NCBI GenBank assembly: GCA_948099385.1
Contig: CANUEZ040000199.1
Span: 3,420,001-3,484,000, forward strand
Reading direction: 5' to 3'
DNA length: 64,000 nucleotides
Source of the DNA: Fasciola hepatica
Taxonomy: Eukaryota > Platyhelminthes > Trematoda > Plagiorchiida > Fasciolidae
The notes under the pieces were generated by a model. It saw only the letters and a program-made list of their open reading frames with translations, was not told the DNA's origin and did no database searches. A program made the position numbers and the translations under genes. How positions within the stretch are numbered: position 1 is the stretch's first letter; the number at the start of each line of letters is the position of its first letter. Below are positions 13,756-24,453 of this stretch, piece by piece.

Positions 13756-14250
13756 CTAGTTCAACTGTCTGCCCCTCATCCGACTGTACACGTGATCCGA
13801 CTCAATATGTCTGTTGATTGAGTTATTTGAAGAGTACCTGGCTTCGAAAAACTCTCTTGCGTGTCTCGTGGTTTCTTGATCCAAGATTTTAACGTCGTCC
13901 ACAGTGAACATGTGTCCTTCTTGATCCTGGAGGATGTATATGAGAGAGAAAGGGTCATGTCCCTTCGTGGCAAGTTTATGCTCGTGCATTCGAGTGACAA
14001 CTTTTCTCCCGATTTGACCGATGTAGTATTTGCCGCAGTCCATACGCTTGACTTCGTATATAACGTTTCTTCTTTCTTCGGTTTTGAGTTGTTCTTTCGG
14101 TTTTGATATGAGTTTTCTCATGGTTTTGCTTGGTCTGTTGGCAACTGTTATGTCTTGGGATTGAAGCAATCTTACAGTTGTGTTCAGCACAAAGCGAAAA
14201 TAAATCGAGCTCAACGAACGGGACGTCAACCGCCAATGGTCACAGGTCAA
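13756..14250 (-). pseudogene. Penelope-like GIY-YIG endonuclease, truncated copy
   Basis: An open minus-strand frame encodes the C-terminal endonuclease of a Penelope-like retroelement. The GIY-YIG core appears as NVIYEVKRMDCGKYYIGQIG, followed by TRMHEHKLATKGHDP and the downstream helices with REFFEARYSSNNSINRH. In such elements this nuclease is thought to nick target DNA to prime reverse transcription. The RT that should lie upstream (above 14280) is absent, and the frame runs into the right inverted-repeat arm, so the copy is 5' truncated. The frame is still open over about 165 codons, unusually intact for this window. It opens at a non-ATG codon. This PLE type differs from those at 19351 and 37388. 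Confidence 0.85.
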
Positions 14251-14303
14251 GTTCTTAGAGGAGAAGCCGAAAAACGCCAAGCTCAGCGATCAGAACATCA
14301 TGG
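14186..14303 (-). repeat. Right inverted-repeat arm beside Penelope endonuclease
   Basis: Reverse complement of the left arm blocks 13364-13391 and 13536-13626, with scattered mismatches. It overlaps the 5' end of the endonuclease ORF. Homology stops at 14303; the sequence beyond is unrelated to what lies left of 13364. Confidence 0.8.
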
Positions 14304-17300
14304 CAACCAACAACCTGAGCTACAACTAACACAAATATTTAAAACTATTAAAGAGAAGTTAGTGGAATCAAGCAGCTCGAATCCGGGATACTCTTTCCAC
14401 TTACGTGGCATATATCAATCTTCAGAGAATCTATTGTGAGCACAAGGCACGCCTGCTGACCAGCCTGTATGAGAATACGCAAGTTGAAGGAAACGAGATT
14501 CAGAAGCTGATATGTCTTGAGATGAAGGATTATTCCCGACTCTATTTGACAACGAACCTTTGCAAGTATCGGCCGTGTTATCAGAGAGAGAGCATTATAG
14601 GTAGGAACATAAGGCTTCAAAGCCTGATACAATCTTCATGTCAGTTTTGCGAAGTACACCAATTTATTTCGCCATTATTAGAAAATCGTCGTGATACTCA
14701 AGTGAAGACATTTTATAGAACAATTTTTGTCACCGGGCTTTTAAAATTTCTACGGTTTAACCACAGCAAAATCATTTGATAAACAAACAAATATCATAAT
14801 CTGAAACGTTACCTAACAGTAAAGAAGTCCCCCTGGAATAGGTCCCAGTCTGACAGACTGTAAAAATGCATTGTTTCGATCATCTGAATTATTTTTGTTC
14901 ACCATGTTATACGTAATACTTACCCAATGCAAAATGTCGTGATTTATTCCAGCACATAGCAGTTGACGTAATAACTTTAACATGGTAAAACTCATTGGGA
15001 TGAGTTTCTTGTCGAACTTCGTATGAAGCAAAACGTTTTGTCAGTTCCTAAGCATCACTAATAAACACAAAAGTAAATCGAAATCCAAAACAAATCAAAT
15101 TGAAATTTCAGATTACTCGCAATTGCAACAAGTGAGCATTCACACTGAATGTATGATGATGGCTTTTGATCGGTCGAAAGATTCAGCAGCTCAGATTACC
15201 TCATCCTTCTTTGTGGTGACTAGTAAAACTTTACAAACTAATACTCTCTCTCTTTGTCTCCCTTTAAATTTATTGCCCCCAGCTCAGTTTTTTTATCAAA
15301 ATCTAGAAAATATTGCCATCCAAGTTGATTGTGTTAGTTTTCCCCATCGCATATTCATGTAAAGTAAATAATGCAAAAAACACCTTTTCTTTCAAGAAAA
15401 GCTTCCCAGTAAGATCTTTCACAAAATGCTTGGAAAACTCATCATCTTAAAATTATCACCCTCTGAAACGAGATATAATGTCAGTAACACGGCGTTGTCG
15501 GTGGAAAACTATAAGCCAACCTTTCGATTACCGTGGGTAACCCATATCAAGGCAGCTTTACAATCACTCTCTTATTTACGAGCACCTTGGTTATTCTCTA
15601 TTATGGATGTATCTTTCTTTATCATCGCGAAAAAGATCTGAGCATTAAAGAAATCACGCTCATATGGCCCTTCTTTCAAGGTCATGCGTCCCAAAACAGT
15701 CAACATTATTTTCTCGTGAGCCCAAAATGAACCTCTCAAATTGTATTAAAACATTAGTGTTCCTTAAATGTGTTAGTAGTACATTTTTTTAATTTCTGCT
15801 ATGCAAAAAAGTCGACCCTTCCGTGAATGAAATTTTTCCTATCAGGATTAGAACGTTTACCGCAGTCGACTGACTACCATCTTATCCGTCCACATTGTGT
15901 TATCAGAAAATAAACACCTACAAATAGCACAATAAATGAAGCATCGTTTTTCGATACACTCCAAATGTATTTCGGCTTTAGTAATTGAATAGACAGTTTT
16001 ACGTTTCCAACTTTTGTTTGTTATCATATGAAAACTATCCGAATATGAATCCCGTTTTGAAGAAAATACTTTTTACTTGATTTTCGACAGAAACTGAAGG
16101 TATTGTAGGCCGTGGGTGGATCTCAGGCACAGCATACAAAAAATAGATGCAGTCTTCATTAAAGTAGTAATTATGTGCTGATAATGGTTAGGCTTGAGAA
16201 ACGGTTACGTCAAGAAATTCCACTGACAAACTTTGGATATCACCGTGTTGATTTCATGTGAATTTTCCTGTGTAAGCTTCCTGTTCACTTGTAGCACACT
16301 TTAATCGCAAAATTGGATTTATCACTTAGATGGGCACTTATCTTGGTGATATGGTCCAGTCTCTTAGGATTGACAATTGCAGCATCTCTGTTTGATATTT
16401 TGAGGAAAATGCATGTTTTATAATTAGCCTAAATTATAATCTGTTACTTATGAGAAGCTGGTTGACTTGTACCAGGAACGAAAGATATTCAAGGTAACAA
16501 TATCCCTGACTGTTCTACTACTTCCCAGAACAGCAATGAGTGAGTTTCACCAGATAATAAGGTTGCCCACTAGATGTACAGAGCTGGGTCTCCAATCCAA
16601 CTGTCCAAATGTATCAACTGGAAGGGAAAACGTGAGACCCAGTGATAACGCTCTGGGCGCCCATCTGTCTGTAAACAACTAGGAAATATACTGAACGCAA
16701 TATTTCGGTTTAACGGGGCCGTCTGCTCTCAACTTCGTGGATAAGTTTTTTCTATTGAATTTGTATCATATCCCCTAGTTTTATTTCGATGGGATTTGCT
16801 TAGGTAGTGAGCTGCATTCTGTTTGTGCTTCCAGGCATTGAAACGGTGGTGCTGCTACTGATTACCGAGTAGAAGATGGTTTGATTTGACAATTCTACGG
16901 ACGGTGTTCATTGAAGGACTGGGGTTTATTGTATATATATAATAGGTGTATAATACACACAGTAAGATGCAGTAATATAGAATATATATATATATATAAC
17001 GTCTTGTTAGGGATGTTACAGAACAAATAAACGATGGCAATTTCTCTCGTATAATCGACGTTGCATTCAAATAACTGACATGATAAAGAGATATTTCATT
17101 AAATTCTGGTACTGGGAAGGTCCATTCTCAAAATACACGATCTTTAATTGTTCTAAAAGCCAATTGTTCACTAATATTTTGAAGTCTAACAATTCATTTT
17201 TTTGTTCCGACGCAAAAACTGCGTAAATTTGCGTGTTAAAATATTTCGCAAATTAGTTGGAAAAAACTAGGCATCCAAGAGAAGACAGTGAAATTCTTTG

Positions 17301-18544
17301 AGATATTTCATCATAGGATAGTTAAGAAAACATAAACTTAGTAGAGCTGTACGCGGACGAGATGAAAAACAAAACTGTGCGCAGAATAATGAATTGTATC
17401 CGTATTGGATAAAAATTTTACGAAAAAACCGTCCACCTTTCTGTCAACAATGATTTACACTTTGCAACTCATCGGATCGAGGGAATGACGGAAAAACGAT
17501 CACATATCATAACTGCTAAGGAATTCAGCTGGTACTCGCTTCCGATTTGTGAGGAATCGAGACAAACATGGAGCAGTAGAACCTCTTTAAGCCCTAAATC
17601 AAGACGGTAAAGATCAAAAAGAGGAACGTGTAGATACCACTCGTATAGATCGTTGTACGAAGGATAAGCGCAGTCTGAAATGATTGTGTGAACAAATTTT
17701 CCCCATGCAAAGTGGCGTATTTCGCACAGCTTAGCAGATAGTTTAGTTAAGGATATGAAGGATACCCGATTGATAAAAGACGGACTTCGACAAAGAACTT
17801 AAAGAGCTTTCTTCGTTTGATCAGCAAAAATAACCAGGGAAGAGTACATGAGAAGAGAAAAAACAGTGATAAAGAGAAAATAGTAGTTTGATCAACGGTA
17901 AACAGCTTGAGATTTTTGTATTTGGTAAGAGGGCCTGCGTAGTTTGAATTGTGGGTTGAACACCTCAAATCTGCATCAACAGTGGTTCTCAAATATTTGG
18001 CAGAACCAAATCTAGCTATTGGTTATTTAAAAATGAAAGATGGATCGGAAGGATAATTCTATCTAGAAAGGGCTAGGACATATTCAAAGCATGAGGACAA
18101 AATTGAATTTTAACAGAGGAATCAAGAAATATGAGAAAATATTAGACAGAATTTAGCCGAATATTCTAAGAGCCAATTGGTTATAAACACATTTGATTGC
18201 CAGTTACAATCGAATCCCCGCTGGAACCAGAAATATTAGGCTCAAAAACGATTCAAATTTCATGGCTTTCGATGGGGGTAAATTTATTCAAATATTACAT
18301 GTCAGGTTCTAAGAGCAACCGAAGGGATATTCCACACAGCCACATAGGCCGACTGCACTTATAAGGATAGCCGGTAATCAAGCCCCGAGATTTGAAGTGA
18401 TGAACAGCCACACAAGATCCTAATAGGTCAGGTGTGGCAAGCATAACCACTGCTCTAAAATCTGGTATAAGAATAATATCGAATAATTTATGGTGATGTT
18501 TCATGAGAAGTCACACGTCTTTTTATAATCTGATTTTTTAAAAT
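14304..18544. other. About 4.2 kb without a recognised gene
   Basis: The longest ORF is 14405-14779 (plus, 124 codons, opening at a GTG), with no motif I recognise and no homologous copy elsewhere in the window. The ORF at 16855-17070 (minus) is generated by TA-rich simple sequence. No RNA gene seen. Confidence 0.45.
16982..16999. repeat. (AT)n microsatellite
   Basis: About nine AT dinucleotides, in a stretch (16925-17000) that is rich in TA steps. Confidence 0.95.
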
Positions 18545-19350
18545 GAGTAGTAGCTAGTGTGGCTATTGAGATGAAGGTGGAAAAGATCACAATCATTTAT
18601 CTACCAAGCGATAAACAATATAGTCTAGCCTCTGAGGAACAACTGATGTGAATGCCACGATAATTAACGACAACCACACGTGTAACAAAGCACTCACCCA
18701 ACAATCAGCTACTCAGTCTTTCATTTTCAGGCACGGGGCATAAACCACCTTGAACGCAACAATAGTGGCACACAATGTGGACGAAGATTGGTTTCCTATT
18801 GGTAAGGCGTTTACGGGAATCATACTGGCAATAACCCCATACCCAACACCGTAGTCCGGGTGAGCTACCATGACAATAATAAGGATCAAGATGTTTTGTT
18901 CACTGAAAGTACAGCCATGTAGGTCAGGAGGACTGAGCACAGCAAATATTCTCCACTTGTTCATTGTTTGTCCAAATAACTTGTTTGCTTAGTTTGGTTT
19001 CCATAACGACGATTCAGATCAGTTATTGTTAATTCGGTCAAATAAGTATACTAAGTGCCACACACGTGCCACAAATTAACTGCTAGATAATTTATTCTCC
19101 CCCTTCGCTCAAACACACAGCAGTTCCTTAGAGAAATAGAAATAAAGTAGTTAAACAATAATCATCCCTATCCACTAAGTGTCCCTCATGTTCGTTTATT
19201 CCACGAATGAAAATAGTGGGGAGAAGAGAATAGATACTAAGAGGAAATCGCATGTTAGTGGGAGATAGATTGTAGAAATGAAGCTAGGGTTAGGCGAATG
19301 GCCCTGTTTTTTCACACCCGGTCCAGTAGGGTAGGAAGAAAGAGCCCTCC
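18545..19350. repeat. Dispersed repeat R1, copy 2
   Basis: Same family and orientation as 905-1735, with clear similarity from about 18545 to 19345. The ORF at 18713-18964 (minus) has a partly conserved counterpart in copy 1 that is broken by a 1-nt difference, so selection on a protein is not evident. Similarity to copy 1 ends where a Penelope endonuclease begins. Confidence 0.8.
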
Positions 19351-19731
19351 CGAATGTGACCGCACAGCCAGGCGCCTGTCTCAACGCATCAAGGAGCATC
19401 ACCCGAAGTGGCTGAGTCATGGGAAGACGGGCACAATCAACAGTTCTATTCTTAGTCATCTAATCGATAGTGGTCATAGGATTGACCCGAATGACTCATT
19501 CAGTGTTGTGTATCGCGTTCCCCTCAACCGATCAAAGGCAGCCTGACTGCGGACCCTGGCCACGGCTGAAGCGATCGCCATACGTCTACTAAGCCCAGAT
19601 CTGTGCGCGCAAAAGCGACTAGTTCATGCACTTCAGTTGCCTTGGCCAAAGACGGAGCATCCGAAACGAGAAATGACCTCTGAAAACCCACTAGCAGTGG
19701 TCGATTCAACATCACCACATACTAACTGACA
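19351..19731 (+). pseudogene. Penelope-like GIY-YIG endonuclease fragment
   Basis: The frame starts inside the nuclease domain: RTARRLSQRIKEHHPKWL, then TINSSILSHLIDSGHRID, the usual region after the GIY-YIG strand pair in Penelope endonucleases. After one in-frame TGA at about 19544 the same frame continues with ATAEAIAIRLLSPDLCAQ and LQLPWPKTEHP and ends near 19731. The GIY and YIG strands themselves are missing because the copy is truncated at the junction with R1. No RT is present. Non-functional. Confidence 0.85.
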
Positions 19732-21553
19732 AACACCACACCATCTCCCCCCCCCACACCACACACCTACTGTAACAGTTTCCTTCAACCCAGCCAACGG
19801 CCAATCAAATGCATAACTGTCACCTATATGATGTGTAAGAGCACGATTAGGAATCATTGAAAACAATTGTTCGCTCTCTAATGTTGTTTTTATTTAATAT
19901 GACCATGGGACTGTTCAAGCTATTCAAATTAGCGTTTTTTGCGGTCTTGAAATATACACGATCGTGTAAGCTCTAAGTGGTAATGCTACAAAGATCGGGT
20001 TTCAGCTTCGCAAGATCATTGGATAGAATGTGAGAAATATTGTCTGACAAGTTACTAGAAGATGGGTAGGAGATAGAGCAGTGAAGGATCGAGTCATCGT
20101 CAGAAGGTTGGACGGGGTTGAAAGTGGTGAAAACGAAGTCACTAATTAAAAGCAACAGTAGCGTGTGGAGGTAGCATGGAAACTTGGAAGACGATAGAGA
20201 TCCGTAGATTTGTTATTCACGGAACCCGTTGAGTTGGATCACTATATAGCGTCCACCACGAAAACTTCGAGTGCAAAAAATGAGTTCCGACGAAAATTTA
20301 CACTAGGTAGTTTTGACAACAAACCTCCGGGCCACACCGGATCAAATATTTTAGAGATATCTGGCGACACCAAATAAAATTCACCGTGATTTTTCACCAA
20401 AGAGGACGAGATGTGCGAGATTTATGTTAAAAATCACTCGTGAATCTAGGGCCCCCTAATGGGTAACATTTAGAAGGACAAGGCGTTTTCATGTAGGACT
20501 TAGGTTCTTTCTCAATAACGGTTTCCATAACTTAGGATAAAACTGAAGTGAGGGAAATTGGATGGTATTTAGCACGTTGGAGAAGTTCATCAAAATTTTG
20601 GATGGGGAAAATGTGCGCTGGCATCCATCATGAGGAAAACACGTTGATTTTTACGTCTGATTGAATAACCCAGAAAGATCCAGTGATCTTTACCACAATA
20701 GAAGAATTTTGTACTGACCAGGAGGGTCAGATAAGACAAGTTACCGCAGAACAGGAAGGACGATCCTAGTAGTAATCTGTGTTTCGCAACATAGCTCAAC
20801 ATTTCCTATGAGCGGAGGAATAAAAAAGAGAAATTATGGAATAGGAGGATGGGTTAGAAATGATAAGATGCTTGAGGACTTGTGCACTATAACCTAAAGA
20901 ATTTACCCCCGATATTTCAAGTATATAATAAACATTTGTTTCTCGTGCAAGAAAAAGCACCTCAAGAAGTATGTCAATAATGAGGTGCTGCTGCTTTAAG
21001 GCGAACATTGTGGCAACACTTAAATAGACACACTTCAGGGGAACGATGTTTCACAGTCCAAAATTTGGGAGGATTAGCTGAACACACAGACCCGGTTGAA
21101 TGATGAGTTCTATAATGTCCATTACTCGAGTAGGCGGATCTGACTGTAAGGCACTGGTTTATCAAAAGTAGACCGTCTGGAAGTCAAGAAAGCGGATTCG
21201 CACTGCCAGAGTAGTGCAACAAAAATGAACATAAGTGCCTTATAGAAATAAATTTACAAAAGAACGCGAAGATACTGTGTTAAGTTGCTCAAAGTAAAAT
21301 GGGTAAAATCATTTTCGATAACAATGGAAGATCATAGCCCAGTGAAAAATGAAAGACATTCGATTTCTCACTTGAATCTATCAGAAAATTTATGCTATCT
21401 TCCACTTCAAAGAAAAAGGACATTGCAGTTGAATGTAATGCCATAAAATGTGCTTTGACAACTCATTAGCAGCCTGTGTTATCTATGCCCAATATCATTT
21501 CCGCTCATGTAGTTCTTTTATCTTCGCACAATAATCTGTCTGGATCACACACA
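19732..21553. other. No gene recognised
   Basis: Contains a run of nine C at about 19747-19755 in a C/A-rich patch that may be the degenerate tail of the Penelope fragment. Minus-strand ORFs at 19973-20155 and 20590-20802 carry no known motif. Confidence 0.45.
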
Positions 21554-21663
21554 ATTTCTTCACAGTATGGACAAAAAATCGATGCACCTAAAAATCACCA
21601 GTCTCAGCACAAATGACTGGCGATCTTTATGAGTATTGATTTTGTCCATACTGTGAAGAAAAT
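21554..21663. repeat. Long imperfect hairpin
   Basis: Arms 21554-21603 and 21615-21663 are reverse complements over about 50 positions, with an 11-base loop (21604-21614). The outer 20-plus bases (TTCTTCACAGTATGGACAAA and its complement) are nearly perfect; the middle has mismatches; the inner 10 bases pair with one mismatch (ATCACCAGTC with GACTGGCGAT). It could be a foldback or MITE-like unit, or a source of a folded RNA. No target duplication was seen. Confidence 0.8.
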
Positions 21664-22032
21664 AACAAAGTTATTCACATGAGAAAAAAATGGCTATCAT
21701 TGAAATTGAGCAAATTTGTTGCGGGAATCAATGAAGAATTTCTACGGTCAAGGCTACATACCCAAACGGCTCTACATTCCTCAGCTGTCTGCACTGCCCA
21801 TTCATATCAATCGATGAATCAATTCAAAGCTACAGTGAAATCCTTTTTATCATCGGCGAAGCTAACAAAACAGATTGTTTCAGAGATGAATTCACCAGCG
21901 ATAAGGATAAATAACTAATAGGGTTTTCATTTTTCATTCATTTATTGGACTTCTGAGGAATTAGAACGTAAACCCAGATGGGACTGTTTGTGGTTTTATC
22001 AGTGGTCAACAAAATGTTTTTCACTGTTTACT
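21664..22032. other. No gene recognised
   Basis: Holds a short plus-strand ORF (21679-21918) with no known motif. Confidence 0.4.
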
Positions 22033-22264
22033 ATCTCTTTACCTCAGATGTTCCAAATCACCTGAAGTTGTCAGACCGATTGTTCTGATAACAAATGTGA
22101 TCAACGTTTCACAAATACTCCTCATCACCCTTAGTCATCGAAATTTAATTCGGATAACCAGACATTATCTGTGTGAAAAAGTCCACCATTTGATGCTGTT
22201 GAGTAGAAGGACGTTCTGCAATAATCAGGGCTTCTGTTAGAACCTGAAGTTACAGTATTTATAA
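22033..22264 (+). repeat. Left arm of near-identical inverted repeat
   Basis: Matches the reverse complement of 24229-24453. I count about four mismatches in the 220 aligned bases, far fewer than in the other repeat pairs here. Outer homology ends at ATCTCTTT (22033-22040) and inner homology at TTACAGTAT. No ORF spans it. Confidence 0.95.
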
Positions 22265-23180
22265 ACTAAACCGTCGGAAAAAAATTGCCTTTCGAAACTC
22301 TGACGTTTCGCTGGTAACTCCATCGTCTTGTTAAGTATGATTTCACAATAGGTCTGCACTGGTTTCCTGGTTGAGTAACTTCTGTGATATATACTGACTA
22401 AAGAATAGCTATTAATTTGAACGTGCAATACAACTGAACATCACCAACCAGATCCACGTGAGGAAGCACTAAGAAATAATGTCTCCGTCTTGATTTTGTA
22501 CAAATGAACGAACAAGTTGTTGGCAATGGCACACGTCCGCGTTGGTGTCCGAACAATTCCAACCAAATACTTTTGCTACCGCGAAGCGACCAGCATAAAT
22601 GCCGGAACAATATGAGGCCATTGTAGGAGCGACAAAACAGCCATTGAATAATCTCCAATATCACCAATTGTGGTGGCCTTCATTTTAGCTCAGGGGGCGG
22701 ATTAGCTTGAACGGAATAATAATGCTAAACATTCCTAATACACAAGGATCTCACATGCCTTGACAGAGTCTACGTGAAAGAAACTGGCGCTCACAACATA
22801 ACTATCCCATTCTTCAAGGTGATCCCTTCCGACAAGTATGAGCATCACTATGCAACATACGGCCGCATCGTGTTATTGACGATCTGGAAGTCGTTCGTCT
22901 TGAGTCCTTTAGACGGAATTTTCTTGCAGATTTTATCCTCCTCTCTCCAATTTTCAGTAGATCTAAAGGTCTTCGCTCCCAGCACACCGTTCCTCAAATG
23001 CTGAAGATTTTGTAGGTCCCTTCGCTTTCAGTTCCAAGCTATTTAAGACTTTCGTTACTAGAATACTTACCACCTATCGTGGTCTCATTTATATCAACTA
23101 GGATTATTCGCTTCGCATTGCTTCACCAAGCACATTAAAAACATATAGTTCATACGGTACTGCGTCAATTCTACCGGAGG

Positions 23181-23219
<39 letters not shown>

Positions 23220-24228
23220 TACTTTCTACAATATATTTTCTTCTTGCCTCTCTAGCATTCTCTCTTCTGTGTGAATTCGTTTCACGTCCACTCTGTATCA
23301 TGATGGACTTATTTATACGAACCCCAGCAAATAATGGTTTGTCATCCCTTTATTCCCCTTAATCCGTGAGTCCTTCAATCCGTAATCACAAAATATTTCA
23401 CTACCTGTAGAGAACACAAGGATCTGTTGAGTGATCTGATGATCTGAGGGACTTGCGAATTTTCCCGTTGCGCACATGAACCGTGACTTAAAATCAAGCC
23501 GTTATATGCACACTTGCTTTTTCCATCGTTCTCAGAACTATGTCAGTGCATCCACAAAAATTCTTGGGCTAAACTGTAACACTGGCTCTGTGAACCAATC
23601 TCTGGAATCTTCCGGTTTCCTGATCTTTATTTCGGAAATCGAATTTCTCTGTCCCCGGAAAACCCATCTTCAGTTTTCTCAACTACCCACCCTTTCACTC
23701 ATTCCATCTGAAAGCAGGGGTCTGGGCCTTTATCCACAAATTTTTGGCAACAAATTGTTGGTTCAATTTCAACAGTTCCAATAATAAATTCCAGCCTATA
23801 TGAATAAAACTCACAATATCACATTATATCCATTACATCTTCATTTTCAATCGTTCTTCCAACAGTACTGGCCGTTCTGTTTTCGAATTGTTGTCGCAAG
23901 TTACGAGGGATATCCTGGCAAATGCCTCTTACCTCAACATAACCATTCCAGGAGAATTCCGTTTCCAAACCAGCTAGTGGCTTGCACACTCACCGGTACC
24001 GCTACCGTGGGAAGCGAAACGGTGGCAGTTTTCATCACTAACCACCTGTCGTAGTTGAACTGTTTCCCCACACTGGTCCCCGATCCTCCTGGTGGTCGTG
24101 TTTACATATCTCATCCTCTTTTCACATCTACCTTATATCTTTCTCTCTCTCCTACTGTCAAATCATCGAGTGCCTGGTACATCATTCTAATACAATGAAA
24201 GAGTTTTTCCAAATATCTTTTTGATGCA
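22265..24228. other. Interior between the inverted repeats
   Basis: About 2 kb with no recognisable transposase, RT or nuclease. Just inside the left arm (about 22287-22336, read on the minus strand) is GACGATGGAGTTACCAGCG followed by AAACGTCAGAG, which I associate with Penelope terminal repeats. The plus-strand ORFs 23476-23784 and 23800-24054 lie in different frames and show no domain. A (TA)18 tract sits in the middle. Confidence 0.5.
23183..23218. repeat. (TA)18 microsatellite
   Basis: Uninterrupted TA dinucleotides over 36 bases, self-complementary and likely to vary in length between individuals. Confidence 0.98.
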
Positions 24229-24453
24229 TACTGTAATTTCAGGTTCTATCAGAAGCCCTGATTATTACAGAACGTCCTTCTACTCAACAGCATCAAATGG
24301 TGGACTTTTTCACACAGATAATGTCTGGTTATCCGAATTAAATTTCGATGACTAAGGGTGATGAGGAGTATTTGTGAAACGTTGATCACATTTGTTATCA
24401 GAACAATCGGTCTGACAACTTCAGGTGATTTGGAACATCTGAGGAAAAGAGAT
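24229..24453 (-). repeat. Right arm of near-identical inverted repeat
   Basis: Reverse complement of 22033-22264. No target-site duplication is obvious outside the pair (left flank ends CACTGTTTACT, right flank begins GGATGTTAACC). Confidence 0.95.

Noticed and set aside
14405..14779. 124-codon plus-strand ORF
   Set aside because: Opens at GTG, no recognisable domain, no splice context I can support.
16855..17070. Minus-strand ORF with a Tyr/Ile-rich stretch
   Set aside because: Its sequence is produced by the TA-rich microsatellite at 16925-17000.
21679..21918. 79-codon ORF between the hairpin and the inverted repeat
   Set aside because: No motif and no second copy; kept as background.
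22103..22140. Hammerhead core in the inverted-repeat arms (TGATGAG ... GAAACG on the minus strand)
   Set aside because: The first core base is not C and the putative stem II does not pair.
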